Source: Phascolarctos cinereus (lineage: Eukaryota > Chordata > Mammalia > Diprotodontia > Phascolarctidae). Taken from it: DNA of 64,000 nucleotides. Below, piece by piece: positions 54,860 to 64,000 of the stretch. A program made the position numbers and the translations under genes. The first letter of the stretch is position 1, and each line of letters opens with the position of its first letter. Location: assembly GCF_002099425.1 (NCBI RefSeq), contig NW_018344193.1:2334501-2398500 (forward strand). Direction: 5' to 3'. Below the pieces are notes generated by a model. It made no database searches. It worked only from the letters and a program-made list of their open reading frames with translations, and was not told where the DNA came from.

Positions 54860-55252
54860 AAGGGATAATTGTAAAGGAAGGGGATGCATGAGCAATTAGG
54901 GAGATTGAATAGACTTCACATAAAAGGAGGCACTTAAGATGAGCCTTCAACAGTGGTGACAAAGGTGAGGAGGGAGGGTATTCCAAGTATGGGAGACAAC
55001 CTTTATAAAGTCACAGAGGTAGAAGAAGGAAGGTTGTGTATAGGGAATGGCAAGTAAGCCAGTCTGTCTAGAAAGTATAGTATAGGAAGGGGAGTAATTT
55101 TTAATAAGCTTGAAAAAGCAAGCTGGAGCCAGATTGTGAAGGTTTAGCAATGCCAAACAGAGAAAATTGTATTTGATCCTAGGGGCAATAAGGTATTACT
55201 AAACTTCTTGAGAAATGAGTGGCATAATCAGGCTTGGGTTTTGGGATGTGGC
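54860..55252 (-). repeat. L2 LINE, C-terminal coding part
   Basis: 'gatgagccttcaacagtggt', 'gagggtattccaagtatggg', 'gctggagccagattgtgaag', 'gcaatgccaaacagagaaaa', 'ttgtatttgatcctaggggc', 'gagtggcataatcaggcttg'. Reversed L2 in order. Confidence 0.8.
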
Positions 55253-55299
55253 TAAAAAAGGCCAGATTGAATACCCAGAGAAGTTATCCTTTACAGTCT

Positions 55300-55745
55300 C
55301 GAGCAGCCAAGGGTATAGGCACAGTCCATGTTTTTTGTGATACTGCTTTTTAGCTTCTTGGTCAGGCCAAAGTCTACATAGAAAAGGCAGGCATATCCTT
55401 CAAAGTTATATTCCAGTGTGGCCACTCTTTCCCACTGATCCACAATAATGCCTCCCTGCTTGAGACTGTTGCTTCAGAAATCCTGAAAGTGTTTATTTTG
55501 CCCTTCTCCTTTTCAGCAGCCCCTTTCAGCTCATTAAATTATCTGATAATGGCCTCACTTCTCTTCTGTGTAGGAAGACAACCATCTAGTTGTCCATTTT
55601 ACTTCATGGGAATGTACGTTTTGTTCTAATTCCCAGTTGTGCCTATTGCTTTGCTATTTAGACACCTAGAAAGATACTGTTGACTAGAAACAGGACGTAA
55701 ACAGGGTTGGAGAATAAACACCACCCTGTTTCATTCCATGCTGGG
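55300..55745 (-). pseudogene. Possible LINE reverse-transcriptase remnant (RTE-like)
   Basis: On the minus strand 'GMKQGGVYSPTLFTSCF' (about 55715) resembles the RT block GVKQGCVLAPTLFS. About 115 codons farther, 'ACLFYVDFGLTKKLKSS' (about 55375) resembles the block ACK-FGLTISLKKT. Order and spacing fit a reverse transcriptase, but the catalytic YADD region between is unreadable and several stops intervene. Weaker than the 41.73-kb fossil; a chance match cannot be excluded. Confidence 0.4.
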
Positions 55746-56615
55746 AGTTAGGGAAAAAATCAAAACATCCTGGATTATAGTTTGTAGTTTATTGGTTTCC
55801 TGAGCTAAGATTAGAGATTGGGACAAGAGGTGTGTCTTGTGTCTCTTCCTGAAGATTGCAGTTCTGGGGTTCAAAGGAATAACCATGAAAGGTTCCCACA
55901 GTAGTCCCAGAAAGTTAAATAAATAATAATAAGGCCTCTATTGCTGACATTTAACCACTCCCGTGTGTGCTGTACTGCATGCCTGATTTATTTTGTCTTC
56001 CTAGCTTAGGCTGTAAGTGCTCAGGGCAAAGAGCAAGTCTTTCATTCTTGTACAGGCTGGCATGCATTGTCAGAATGCAATAAATAATAATCAAGAACAA
56101 TAGCATGTCTCCCTGTCATAGACCATCAGCTGATGATGTGTTGCCCCTGACCCTTGCTAGTTAATCCCTGGAGGTGGAGGAAGGGGGAAGGGGAATGTGG
56201 GGTGTTTTATTGTCACAGGACTCATGGAGTATTAGAGCAGGAACATGCTGTTTGAATGAAGTGCACACAGAGGCAAATAAGGTTGTAAGGATAATGTTGA
56301 TGCCATTGTTAGAAAAAGTTGGGAAGAGGAAGAATGCATTTTAGGGGAAGTTTATGTGTTTGGTTTGGGACAGAGTGCATTTGCAGTGATGGTAAGACAT
56401 TTAATGGAAATTAGAGGTCTAGAAAGAACCGTAGCTTTTCCAGCAAGGCAGAATTGGTGTCGTAGTTTTGGGAAATAATAGAATAGAGATGATAGTTTTC
56501 AGAATTTCAGTGTTGGGATTGAGACGTCAGAGGTCATTTAACTCAACTCATACCTGACCAAGAAGCCCCCTGCCATATTTTTAACAAGTGCACATTGGGC
56601 CTTGAAGTCTCACAA
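55746..56615. other. No recognisable feature
   Basis: Unique sequence; a MIR scrap may lie at 56510-56560 ('cagaggtcatttaactcaac'). No gene seen. Confidence 0.4.
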
Positions 56616-56619
56616 TGAG

Positions 56620-56681
56620 GTAGACCCCACTTTTAGATAACTTGATTGTTAGGAAATGTTTCTTTGTATCATAGATTCTAA

Positions 56682-56727
<46 letters not shown>

Positions 56728-56855
56728 GGACCCCTTTGGTAGTTTAGCATATCCTATAGACCTCTCCTTAAAAAAAGGGTTTAAATGCATAAAATAAAAA
56801 GCATTGGATTACAAAGGAAACCAGTTATTAAAATATTAAGAAACAATTTTGTGAC
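56620..56855 (+). mobile_element. MITE-like DNA-transposon repeat with (TG)n
   Basis: 'cccctttggtagtttagcat', 'atcctatagacctctcctta', 'aaatgcataaaataaaaag', 'ggattacaaaggaaaccagt' are the forward form of the repeat cut by the window start. (TG)n at 56685-56726 sits near its left end. Confidence 0.55.
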
Positions 56856-56933
56856 ATAATAATATGTAGAATGGCACGCCTAACAATTACCATAGTTTCA
56901 AAGTATTTGTACTATTTTAAGATATCTCCAACA

Positions 56934-57077
56934 AGGGGTATCTAGGTGGTGCAATGGATAGAGTACCAGAACTCAAATCAGGAGGACCTGAGTTCAAATC
57001 CAGCCTCAGACACTTAGTAGGTATGTGACCGTGGGCAAGTCACTTAACTCCAATTGCCTCCAAAATATATAAAAAAA
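56934..57077 (+). mobile_element. WSINE1-like SINE
   Basis: 'ggggtatctaggtggtgcaa', 'tcaggaggacctgagttcaa', 'atccagcctcagacacttag', 'ggcaagtcacttaactccaa', A-rich tail. Target duplication 'gatatctccaaca' (56921-56933) and 'gaaatctccaaaa' (57078-57090). Confidence 0.9.
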
Positions 57078-57090
57078 GAAATCTCCAAAA

Positions 57091-57325
57091 ACTGTAATGT
57101 GTTAGGAAAATATCTGTGATTTCTATTGAGTCACAAGTACTGTTAATACTACTGTGGTTTGTTGCCTATATTCATAATTAAAGGAAGCACTAAGTTCCAG
57201 TTTGAGGTTAACAAAAGTGGTTTTTTTCCCCATCATCTAAGTTCACAGAGTCCCTGATAATTATCCATGGATCTCTTAGGGTCCCATGGATGCCAGGTTG
57301 AGAATCCCTGCCTTTAAGCAACCTA
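57091..57325. mobile_element. MITE-like repeat end, diverged
   Basis: 'ggatctcttagggtcccatg', 'gatgccaggttgagaatccc' resemble a terminus of the same DNA-transposon type as 35.04-35.25 kb, but the match is loose. Confidence 0.3.
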
Positions 57326-57594
57326 AATCTGGCTCCCTGCAGTTTCTATACATTGATCCTAGCTCTGTAAGTTGGAGCCATAGGAATGGACAAGTACAAT
57401 GAAAGAAAATGTAGACAAGGTAGAAAATTTCTTCTAGAATAAATTTCACTCAAAAAAACCCTTTCAGACTTCAAGAATTTTCGATCATAATGCACACTTT
57501 TTAGGGAAATGGCACTTTTAACAATTGCTAGAAAGAAATAAAAATGAGTAACAGGGCAGGGACAACAATAAAAAAAAAGGTAGAAGTAACAGGG

Positions 57595-57636
57595 GAGGTG
57601 GGGGAGGGGGAGGAAGGGAGGGAGAGAAAGAGGGAG

Positions 57637-57667
<31 letters not shown>

Positions 57668-57668
57668 A
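57595..57668. repeat. (GA)n / G-rich purine tract
   Basis: 'gggggagggggaggaaggga' followed by GAGAGA. Purine-only on the plus strand. Confidence 0.9.
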
Positions 57669-57689
57669 GCTATATTATAAATAGGTCAT

Positions 57690-57835
57690 GGATTCAAATA
57701 TCTTTTGCTTCTTATTTACTGTATGACTTTAGGCAATTTATAATACCTCCTAAACCTCAGTTTCCCCATATATAAAATGGGGGGATTAGATCAGATGATC
57801 TTTAACATCACATCTGTCTCTAAATACCATTAAGA
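57690..57835 (+). mobile_element. MIR-type SINE with L3-like tail
   Basis: 'actgtatgactttaggcaat', 'cctcagtttccccatatata', 'ggggattagatcagatgatc', 'acatctgtctctaaatacca'. Confidence 0.75.
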
Positions 57836-58582
57836 AATCTGAAAGAAAGAAATATAGCCACCATAAAGTTTATTTACTTTACAATTTTGTTTAGGGTTGT
57901 CTCTGTTGGATTTCAGCTTTGTTGCTAGAGATTGATGGTAGTTAGTGAAATGAGTATGCTCTGGTTCAATATTCCAGAGTCAGGCAGGTTACATCTCTCT
58001 CTCTCAGGAAACTCAGGTTATGCTAAAACCTTCTACTGTACTCTGTTTGAGAAGTTGTGTTCTCTATTGCCATCAGATTGAGGACCCCCTCACCCTGGCT
58101 GTATTTCTTTGATTGGTAGATACCAGAAACTAGTGACTCATTGTCATCTAAATAGTTAACATAAATTAGCTTTTTAAAAAGGTATATTTACTTTGAAGAT
58201 ATCAAAATAAGACAAGTAAAAATAATAACCCCTTCCAACAGTTCAGGGGGCACATTCCCCCATGTTCCCCTTCAGTTGCTGGGGAGACCAGGCTCTAGTT
58301 TAGCTCATTTCCTGTATAACAATAGTTCTACTAACCTTACCTCCTGATGTAGCATGACTGCCTGATGGCTAATCACCTCAGCTTCCACTGGTTTGGTAAC
58401 ACCTTCCTGACTTTTTCAAACTGACTAGATTGAAGGCTCCCTTCCATTTACCTAGCATGGAAAAGAATAAATGCAGAGACCAGGTGTTAAGGCTCATTAC
58501 TCGGGACCACATGACTTCTATAGGGAGAAAGCCCCAAAGCCATTCTTCCTGCAGCATTTTATTTGTCTAGAAGAGAACAGGG
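57836..58582. other. No recognisable feature
   Basis: Unique sequence, somewhat more GC at 58230-58560. No gene or repeat recognised. Confidence 0.4.
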
Positions 58583-58584
58583 AA

Positions 58585-58852
58585 ACGATATACTCATTTG
58601 TATAGCACCTACTATGTGCCAGGCACTGTGCTAAGCACTTTTCAAAAACATTATCCCATTTGAGACTCACAACAACTGTTCAAGGTCTCTGCTATTGTTA
58701 TTCCCTATTAAAGTTGAGGAAATTGAAGCGAACAAAGGTTAAGTGACTTGCCTAGGGTCACAAACCTAGTAAGTATCCAAGGCTGGATTTAAATATTGGT
58801 CTTTCTGATTCCAGGACCAGTGCACTATCTGCTGTACCACTAGCTGCTAGAA
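58585..58852 (-). mobile_element. MIR SINE, near full length
   Basis: 'tagcacctactatgtgccag', 'gcactgtgctaagcactttt', 'gttaagtgacttgcctaggg', 'accagtgcactatctgctgt'. Confidence 0.88.
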
Positions 58853-60788
58853 ATCTTCAACCAAAGAGTCAAAGTACCCAAGCACAACTGAAGAGAATGA
58901 GACAAGAGATCAGGCTAAAGTTGACTTAGGTGTGAAAATACCCCCAGTTCTGCTTACACAGCCAATCAAAAAGATTTCCTAACCACATGGTTAGCAGACC
59001 AGACCCAGTTGCTGAATGTCTACACATGTCCCGTAGTCTCTCCAGGGCACTTCCATTCCATGTTATCATAACTCTTTCGTGAGTAGACACTTCAGCCTCT
59101 TCAATGAGGTAAGGTTACACCCTCTGAGTCCTCTGATCCATGCTATGCATGTGCCAGCCTTTGTACATAAACTTTCCCGAATTTCTAAGGATACCCCCAT
59201 TCTCCTTATGTTCTTCAATAATCAAGTTATGCTTGTGAAGTGCAGGTTCTCTATATTCATTATATCCTGAAGAGGCATTAGCTTTTCATGATTTTGTAAT
59301 TCAGCATATGCCTTCTTTAGGTGATAGCTATAGAAAATGCCAATTTTAGAAATGAGTCTGACTTTAGATATCAGGTTTTTTTTTCCCCAAAAAAGACTTT
59401 GTTTATTTCTCTTTATTAAATAACATAGGACCAAAGTGAGAAAGGTGAGCAAAGTGGAAAGGAAGAGGGAAAGGGGAAAAGAGAGAGGAAAGAATAACAA
59501 AGGGTCAATATACAAAATCTCTCTAAATTTTAATCTCACCCGTGTAGATCTTATTTGGATTACATTTCCTCTGTGTTGATATAAACTATTGTCATGTCTT
59601 TTATAGTATCTAGTATATTTTCATATCATGGTACAGTATGATTAATAAATAGAAACATAGCTTTAGAGGTACTTAAAATGTAAACTATAGGAGATTTTTT
59701 ATGTTCTCCTGTATCAAATCTATAACAAAATTACGAACAAGTCAAAGGGATTCATTTAATGCCATACTTCATGTCACTATTTGGTATATGACTTTATTTC
59801 TTAAAATTCCTTCACTTGTAGAATAGAAAGTACAGAAGTACATGTTATATAAGGTATAATGAGAATAAAGTGTTTTATATTTGATGTAGTTGAACATACC
59901 AATTATTGCAAAAAGTTATTTCCCCAAAATATTCCTAATAATGTTTAGCTTTTCATGAGTTTACAATTAAGTGTATATCATCTGTGAGAAGATAGTTTTT
60001 TTAATTAAAAAAGTTTTTTTTAATTAAAATTATTTTCCCTCAGACATAGTTTTGCAAAGTCATTTTGGTAAAAGGCACATGCTAAAATACAAGACTTACT
60101 TGAAAAAATGTCTTGATATATTAAGTGGGTTAGAAAAAAAATTCAAAAACTAAGGTTTTACTATGCTCAAAGAAAAAAAAAAGGTATCATAATATGTTAT
60201 TATCCAGAGATAACTCTTGAAAGAACTACTTTAAAAAATAGCCATAGGCAAGATTATGATACAGAAAAATCATCTTAAGTTCATGCTGGAGAGTAATCGG
60301 AAAGCCTAGACAATAACTGGCTATAGGAAACACACCTTAGTTCTCAAGCCTCCTGTGAGGAAAGAAAAATGAATTTGCATCCATGCTATATAAAACAAAA
60401 AGGAAACACCTTACCTTGTCTTCCTATCTCTTGCCCTCTCCTTGACAGTCTTCTTTCTTCCTCCCAGTATTCTAGGTTATTGTAGAGGTACTACTTGTAG
60501 AGTATCTTTATGATTCAGGGGGGCACCAGCAAATCCCTCTGACTCAAAATCTCTCTTCCATTGACCTAATTGGGGGGCTAGGATTTTACTATCAGATTCC
60601 TTCCAGTTGAGGCATTTTGTTTCCAGTTTGCTTTTATGCAAACTGTTAAAATGTGTATCTATCCGTATCTATATTTATCTATCTATAAATGATATTATAC
60701 ATGGAGCCATGATGAGATTTTTTTTTAAGGGCAGTTTGCTGTAGGCAAGACTGCAATTTAGATCATAGGACAGTCATGTCTTAAAGCA
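58853..60788. other. No recognisable feature (1.9 kb)
   Basis: AT-rich unique sequence. A 105-codon minus frame at 59539-59222 has no family resemblance and overlaps a purine-rich patch (59455-59500). Confidence 0.45.
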
Positions 60789-60789
60789 A

Positions 60790-61050
60790 ATGGAGGCATT
60801 GGTAATAACAAATAACATTTATATGGCACTTTTAAGTTTACAAAGTACTTTCTGCATAAATATGATCACAGAGAATCACAGTAATATATCTTTACAAGTC
60901 AGGTTGGGAAAGTATTTTTATGATCCCTATTTTAAAGATAAGTAAACTGAATCTCAGCATCCCACAGATGTTATGTCATGAGATGGTAGGGTTTCAACCC
61001 AGCTACCTTAACTACAAATCCAACTTTCCACTTTCCTCATTGCTTCCCAT
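60790..61050 (-). mobile_element. MIR SINE
   Basis: 'aacaaataacatttatatgg', 'aagtttacaaagtactttct', 'attttaaagataagtaaact', 'agggtttcaacccagctacc', 'ttgcttcccatagg'. Confidence 0.75.
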
Positions 61051-61530
61051 AGGTTACTCACTACACAGGTAAATAAAATCTAGTTTGGACTCTGGAGTAG
61101 AGGAGAGAGTGGGTGTGGGAGATGGACTAGTGCAATCTTGGAAGGAAGGAGTGAACATGAAGGAGGATTCTGGTGTTAAGGGGGGAGATGGGGAAAAAGA
61201 AGTGCTGAAAGGTTGAGTGGGTGATCAAGTTGTATTATGCAGTTTCATCTAGAGCTGGTTCTTCATTCTCCATTAATTCTCAAAACCACCCAATGCCTCT
61301 AGGACCAACACACATTGCTGTCAGGCATGAACATGCAAGTATAAATTCTATCCTTTTTATCTTTCATTTCTTTTCCTTTTCCTGCATAGATCTAAGGCAG
61401 AAGTCAAAAGACAGCTAGGTTATTTTGTGAAAGATGCTGGGATGTCTGTCTTCTGGTCTGATTTTTTTTTAATTGTAGAAAGGAGGACAATATTTATTGA
61501 CTAGGAAATTCAGAGAAGTTTATGTAAGAG
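61051..61530. other. No recognisable feature
   Basis: Unique sequence with a G-rich patch at 61175-61200. No gene seen. Confidence 0.4.
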
Positions 61531-61539
61531 AAAGAAATT

Positions 61540-61541
61540 GA

Positions 61542-61591
<50 letters not shown>
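61540..61591. repeat. (AG)n microsatellite
   Basis: Nearly pure AG with one C interruption. Confidence 0.95.
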
Positions 61592-61592
<1 letters not shown>

Positions 61593-61639
61593 GTTTCAAG
61601 AACAGTAAGGAGGGTATGGGTTCTCATCATATAAGTGGC

Positions 61640-61818
61640 AAATCTCAGGATTTGGGGGAAGAAAACTTGAGTTTGTGTCTGGGACCTGACACTCCAATCC
61701 CTATGTGATCCCAGGCAAGTTGCATAACCTCTGTGTCTTTGTTCTCCATATGTAAAATTGAGATATTGTAACTAGATGATCTGTAAGGTGCCTTCTGGTT
61801 CTAACTTTTGGTTCTTCT
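61640..61818 (+). mobile_element. MIR-type SINE with L3-like tail
   Basis: 'cttgagtttgtgtctgggac', 'gtgatcccaggcaagttgca', 'taactagatgatctgtaagg', 'tgccttctggttctaac'. Confidence 0.7.
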
Positions 61819-61939
61819 GGTTCTCAGAAAACCAGAGATTCATACATCAGAGATATGACACCATGAAATGGTAGAGGGCAACATGTTATACTATATGTGT
61901 ATATATATTTACAAAATTGTAATATATAGTTATGTATAG

Positions 61940-62125
61940 GGAGTAAGATTTGGAGCATTAGGCATGAGTTCCAATCTCAGCTCTACCACTTACCTGTGTG
62001 GTTTTGTGCAAGTCACTGAATCTCCTTTCCCCTCAGTTTCCTCATCTTTAAAATCAGCTGTTTGGACTAGATGTCTCTCTGTCTTCCTTCCAGCTCTAAA
62101 TGTATGATCCTATGATTTCATAATC
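61940..62125 (+). mobile_element. MIR-type SINE with L3-like tail
   Basis: 'tgagttccaatctcagctct', 'gtgcaagtcactgaatctcc', 'cctcagtttcctcatcttta', 'ggactagatgtctctctgtc', 'ttccagctctaaatgtatga'. The best-kept copy of this variant. Confidence 0.85.
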
Positions 62126-62214
62126 ACAAAGAAAATAAGTAGGATTTTTTGGGTGACATTGCATTTCACGTTCTTCATAGCAGCTTAAATAATAGACTTG
62201 CTCCAAATTAATAA

Positions 62215-62395
62215 GATCACAGCTTTAAAGCTGAAAGGGTCCTTAGAGGTGATTTAGTCTGACCCCTCAACCCTCCTTTTTAAAAATGAGGAACTATGGC
62301 CCAGGGAGGTTGAATAATTTGCCCAGAGTCGTGAAGGCAAGGAAAAGACGGGATTCAAACCCAGGTCCTGTAATTCCAAATGCACAGTTTCATGC
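62215..62395 (-). mobile_element. MIR-type SINE with L3-like tail
   Basis: 'aagctgaaagggtccttaga', 'gaggaactatggcccaggga', 'gggattcaaacccaggtcct', 'gtaattccaaatgcac'. Reversed. Confidence 0.75.
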
Positions 62396-62446
62396 AGTAC
62401 AAATTTTTCTCTATATGTAAAATAGAGATAACAATCCTTGTTCTAT

Positions 62447-62690
62447 ATTATAGCCAAATTCCAGAGTTCCCAGGTCAAGGAGAAAATATTACGAGCTGCC
62501 AGAAGGAAACAATTCAAGTACTGTGGAAACACAATCAGGATAACACAAGATTTAGCAGCTTCTACATTAAAGGACCGCAGGGCATGGAATATAATATTCC
62601 GGAGGGCAAAGGAGATAGGATTACAACCAAGAATCACCTACCCAGCAAAACTGAGTATAATCCTTCAGGGGAAAACATGGTAATTCAGTG
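62447..62690 (+). pseudogene. L1/HAL1 ORF1 protein C-terminal fragment
   Basis: The frame is open for about 80 codons, which is long for AT-rich DNA, and two other frames in the block are also open by chance. The reading ends at a stop after 'LQGKTW'; related copies would continue for some residues. With no start region it makes no functional protein. Confidence 0.75.
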
Positions 62691-63774
62691 AAATAGAGGA
62701 CTTTCAAGCATTCTTGATGAAAAGACCATAGCTGAATAGAAAATTTGACTTTCAAATACAGGACTCAAGTGGAACATGAAGAGGTAAACAGGAAAGAGAA
62801 ATCATAAGAGACTTAGTAAGATTGAACTGTTTACATTCCTGCGTGGAAAGATGATATTTATAACTCATGAGACCTTTGTCAGTATCAGGGTAGTTGGAGG
62901 AAAAAATTATATGTATGTGTATGTAGATAGATAGAGGGCACACAGTGTGCTGAAGATTAAGGGGTCATATCTGGAGAATAAAATTAAGGGATGAGAAAGG
63001 ATTATACTCGGAGAAGAAGAAAGGGAGAGGTAGAATGGGGTAAATTATCTCACAAAAAAAACCCAGAAAAGTCTATTACAGTGGAAGGGGAAACAGGGGA
63101 AGGTGAGAGGGAATGAGTGAATCTTATTCTCATAGGATTTGGCTTAAGGAGGGAATAACATACACATTCAATTGGGTATGGAAATCTGTCTTACCCTACA
63201 GGAAAATAGGGGGGAAAGGGGACAAGAGAGCGGGGATGATAGAGAGGAGGGCAGATTTGGAAAGGGGTTAATTAGAAGTAAATACTTCTGAGGAGAGATA
63301 GGGTCAAAAGAAAGAATAGAATAAATGGGAGGGCAGGATAGGATCAAGGGAAATAGAGTTAGTTTTTCACAACATGTCTACTATGGACATGTTTTGCATA
63401 ACTGCACACGTACAACTTATATTGAGTTGCTTGCCTTTTCAATGAGGGTGGGTGGGGAGGGAGGAAGAGAGAAAATTTGAAACCTAAAGTTTTAAAAACG
63501 TATGTTTAAAAAAATGTTTTCACATGCTACTGGGAAATAAATATAGGAAATGGGGTACAGAAGTCTATCCTGCCCTACAGGAAACTAGAAGGGGAAGGGG
63601 ATAAGAGAATGGGAGAGAGATAGAAGAGAGGACAGAGTAGGGGAAGGGATATTCAGAACACTTGACATCTTGGGGTGGGGGGAGGGGGGAGATGGGGTGA
63701 AAATTTGGAACTCAAAAACTTGTGGAAGGGGATGTTGAAAACTAAAAATAAATAAATTTATATTAAAAGAAAAA
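62447..63774 (+). mobile_element. HAL1-like (ORF1-only L1) element, 5'-truncated
   Basis: The first 250 bp code the C-terminal part of an L1 ORF1 protein (frame 62438-62683): 'KEKILRAARRKQFKYCGNTI', 'RITQDLAASTLKDRRAWNII', 'PRITYPAKLSIILQGKTW', matching L1 ORF1p (KEKILKAAREK---Y-G-PIRLTADFSAETLQARREW--IF, PRILYPAKLSF--EG). ORF1p binds L1 RNA and helps reverse transcription. A 1.1-kb 3' UTR follows directly, with no ORF2: purine/G-rich blocks at 63180-63350 and 63590-63700, then an A-rich tail. That layout is typical of HAL1. The copy is 5'-truncated and sits between perfect 16-bp duplications 'aacaatccttgttcta' (62430-62445 and 63774-63789). An L1 with an internal deletion is the alternative. 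Confidence 0.82.
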
Positions 63775-64000
63775 ACAATCCTTGTTCTACCCACATCACT
63801 GGATTTGTGTGAAAATAACTTTGTAGTTTGTGAAGAAATAAACATATGAGCTATTATCTCAGAATGGGAGAAGAAAAGACAGGGTTTGAGAAAAGGACTA
63901 TAATGTGAATGTCCACCCATCTATACAAATATAGACATTCCTAGATAGTTTTTTTAAGTGCCTGTGTATGTAAAAACCTTCTTTTGTATCTTATCTCCTG

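Larger units (their letters stand above)
62400..63870 (+). mobile_element. MIR SINE 3' half, split by a HAL1-like insertion
   Basis: 'ctatatgtaaaatagagata' before the insert and 'cccacatcactggatttgtg', 'gaaaataactttgtagtttg', 'agctattatct' after it (63790-63870) read on as one MIR 3' half. The joined sequence is only a SINE remnant with no coding content. Confidence 0.75.

Noticed and set aside
58020-58560. Possible LTR-like stretch
   Set aside because: Composition hints only. No terminal repeats or target duplication seen.

Overview
The window is AT-rich, repeat-dense vertebrate DNA, almost certainly from a marsupial and probably an Australian one. The main evidence is the SINEs. There are eight clear copies (plus one fragment) of a Mar1-type CORE-SINE, whose 3' tail reads like an RTE/BovB LINE end. 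There are also several short SINEs starting GGCAGCTAGGTGGCGCAGTG and ending in an A-rich tail, as I recall the Australian marsupial WSINE1. MIR, L2 and L3/CR1 copies are everywhere, as in other mammals. Marsupial-type L1 3' ends and a HAL1-like (ORF1-only L1) copy are also present. Species cannot be fixed from sequence alone.

I found no host protein-coding gene, rRNA, true tRNA gene or CRISPR array. The long open frames are all explained by low-complexity DNA or by decayed LINE and DNA-transposon coding sequence, apart from three short frames I could not identify (12.78-13.00, 30.03-30.29 and 49.5-49.9 kb). The window is best read as intergenic or deep intronic.

Layout. 0-10 kb: SINEs, L2, and two L1 3' ends in opposite orientation (3.64-4.5 kb minus; 4.64-4.98 kb plus). 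10-15 kb: sparse MIR and L2. 16-20.3 kb: L3 and L2, plus a 217-bp sequence that recurs inverted at 20.1 kb. 20.4-23.6 kb: a hAT (Charlie/Buster-like) DNA transposon fossil on the minus strand, split by three SINEs. 24-31 kb: SINEs, a hAT MITE and a stack of L2 copies, including L2 reverse-transcriptase sequence at 28.4-29.3 kb. 32-40 kb: an L1 ORF2 C-terminal fossil (36.7-37.7 kb), L2 and Mar1. 40-44 kb: a full L2 3' end, an RTE reverse-transcriptase fossil (41.73-42.20 kb), and a 650-bp polypurine tract capped by a WSINE1-like SINE. 44-64 kb: L2 and MIR remnants, a possible second RTE-like fossil (55.3-55.75 kb), a repeat-poor stretch (48.6-52.0 kb), and a HAL1 inserted in a MIR at 62.4-63.8 kb with a perfect 16-bp target duplication.

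The most unusual observation is the 217-bp, gapless, about 95% identical inverted duplication at 16.31-16.53 / 20.11-20.33 kb. Its left copy continues into ancient repeat sequence on both sides while the right copy does not, so it looks like a local copy-and-invert event rather than two insertions of one mobile element. All repeat calls come from reading and recalled consensus sequences; no database search was run, and edges are approximate (usually within 10-30 bases).
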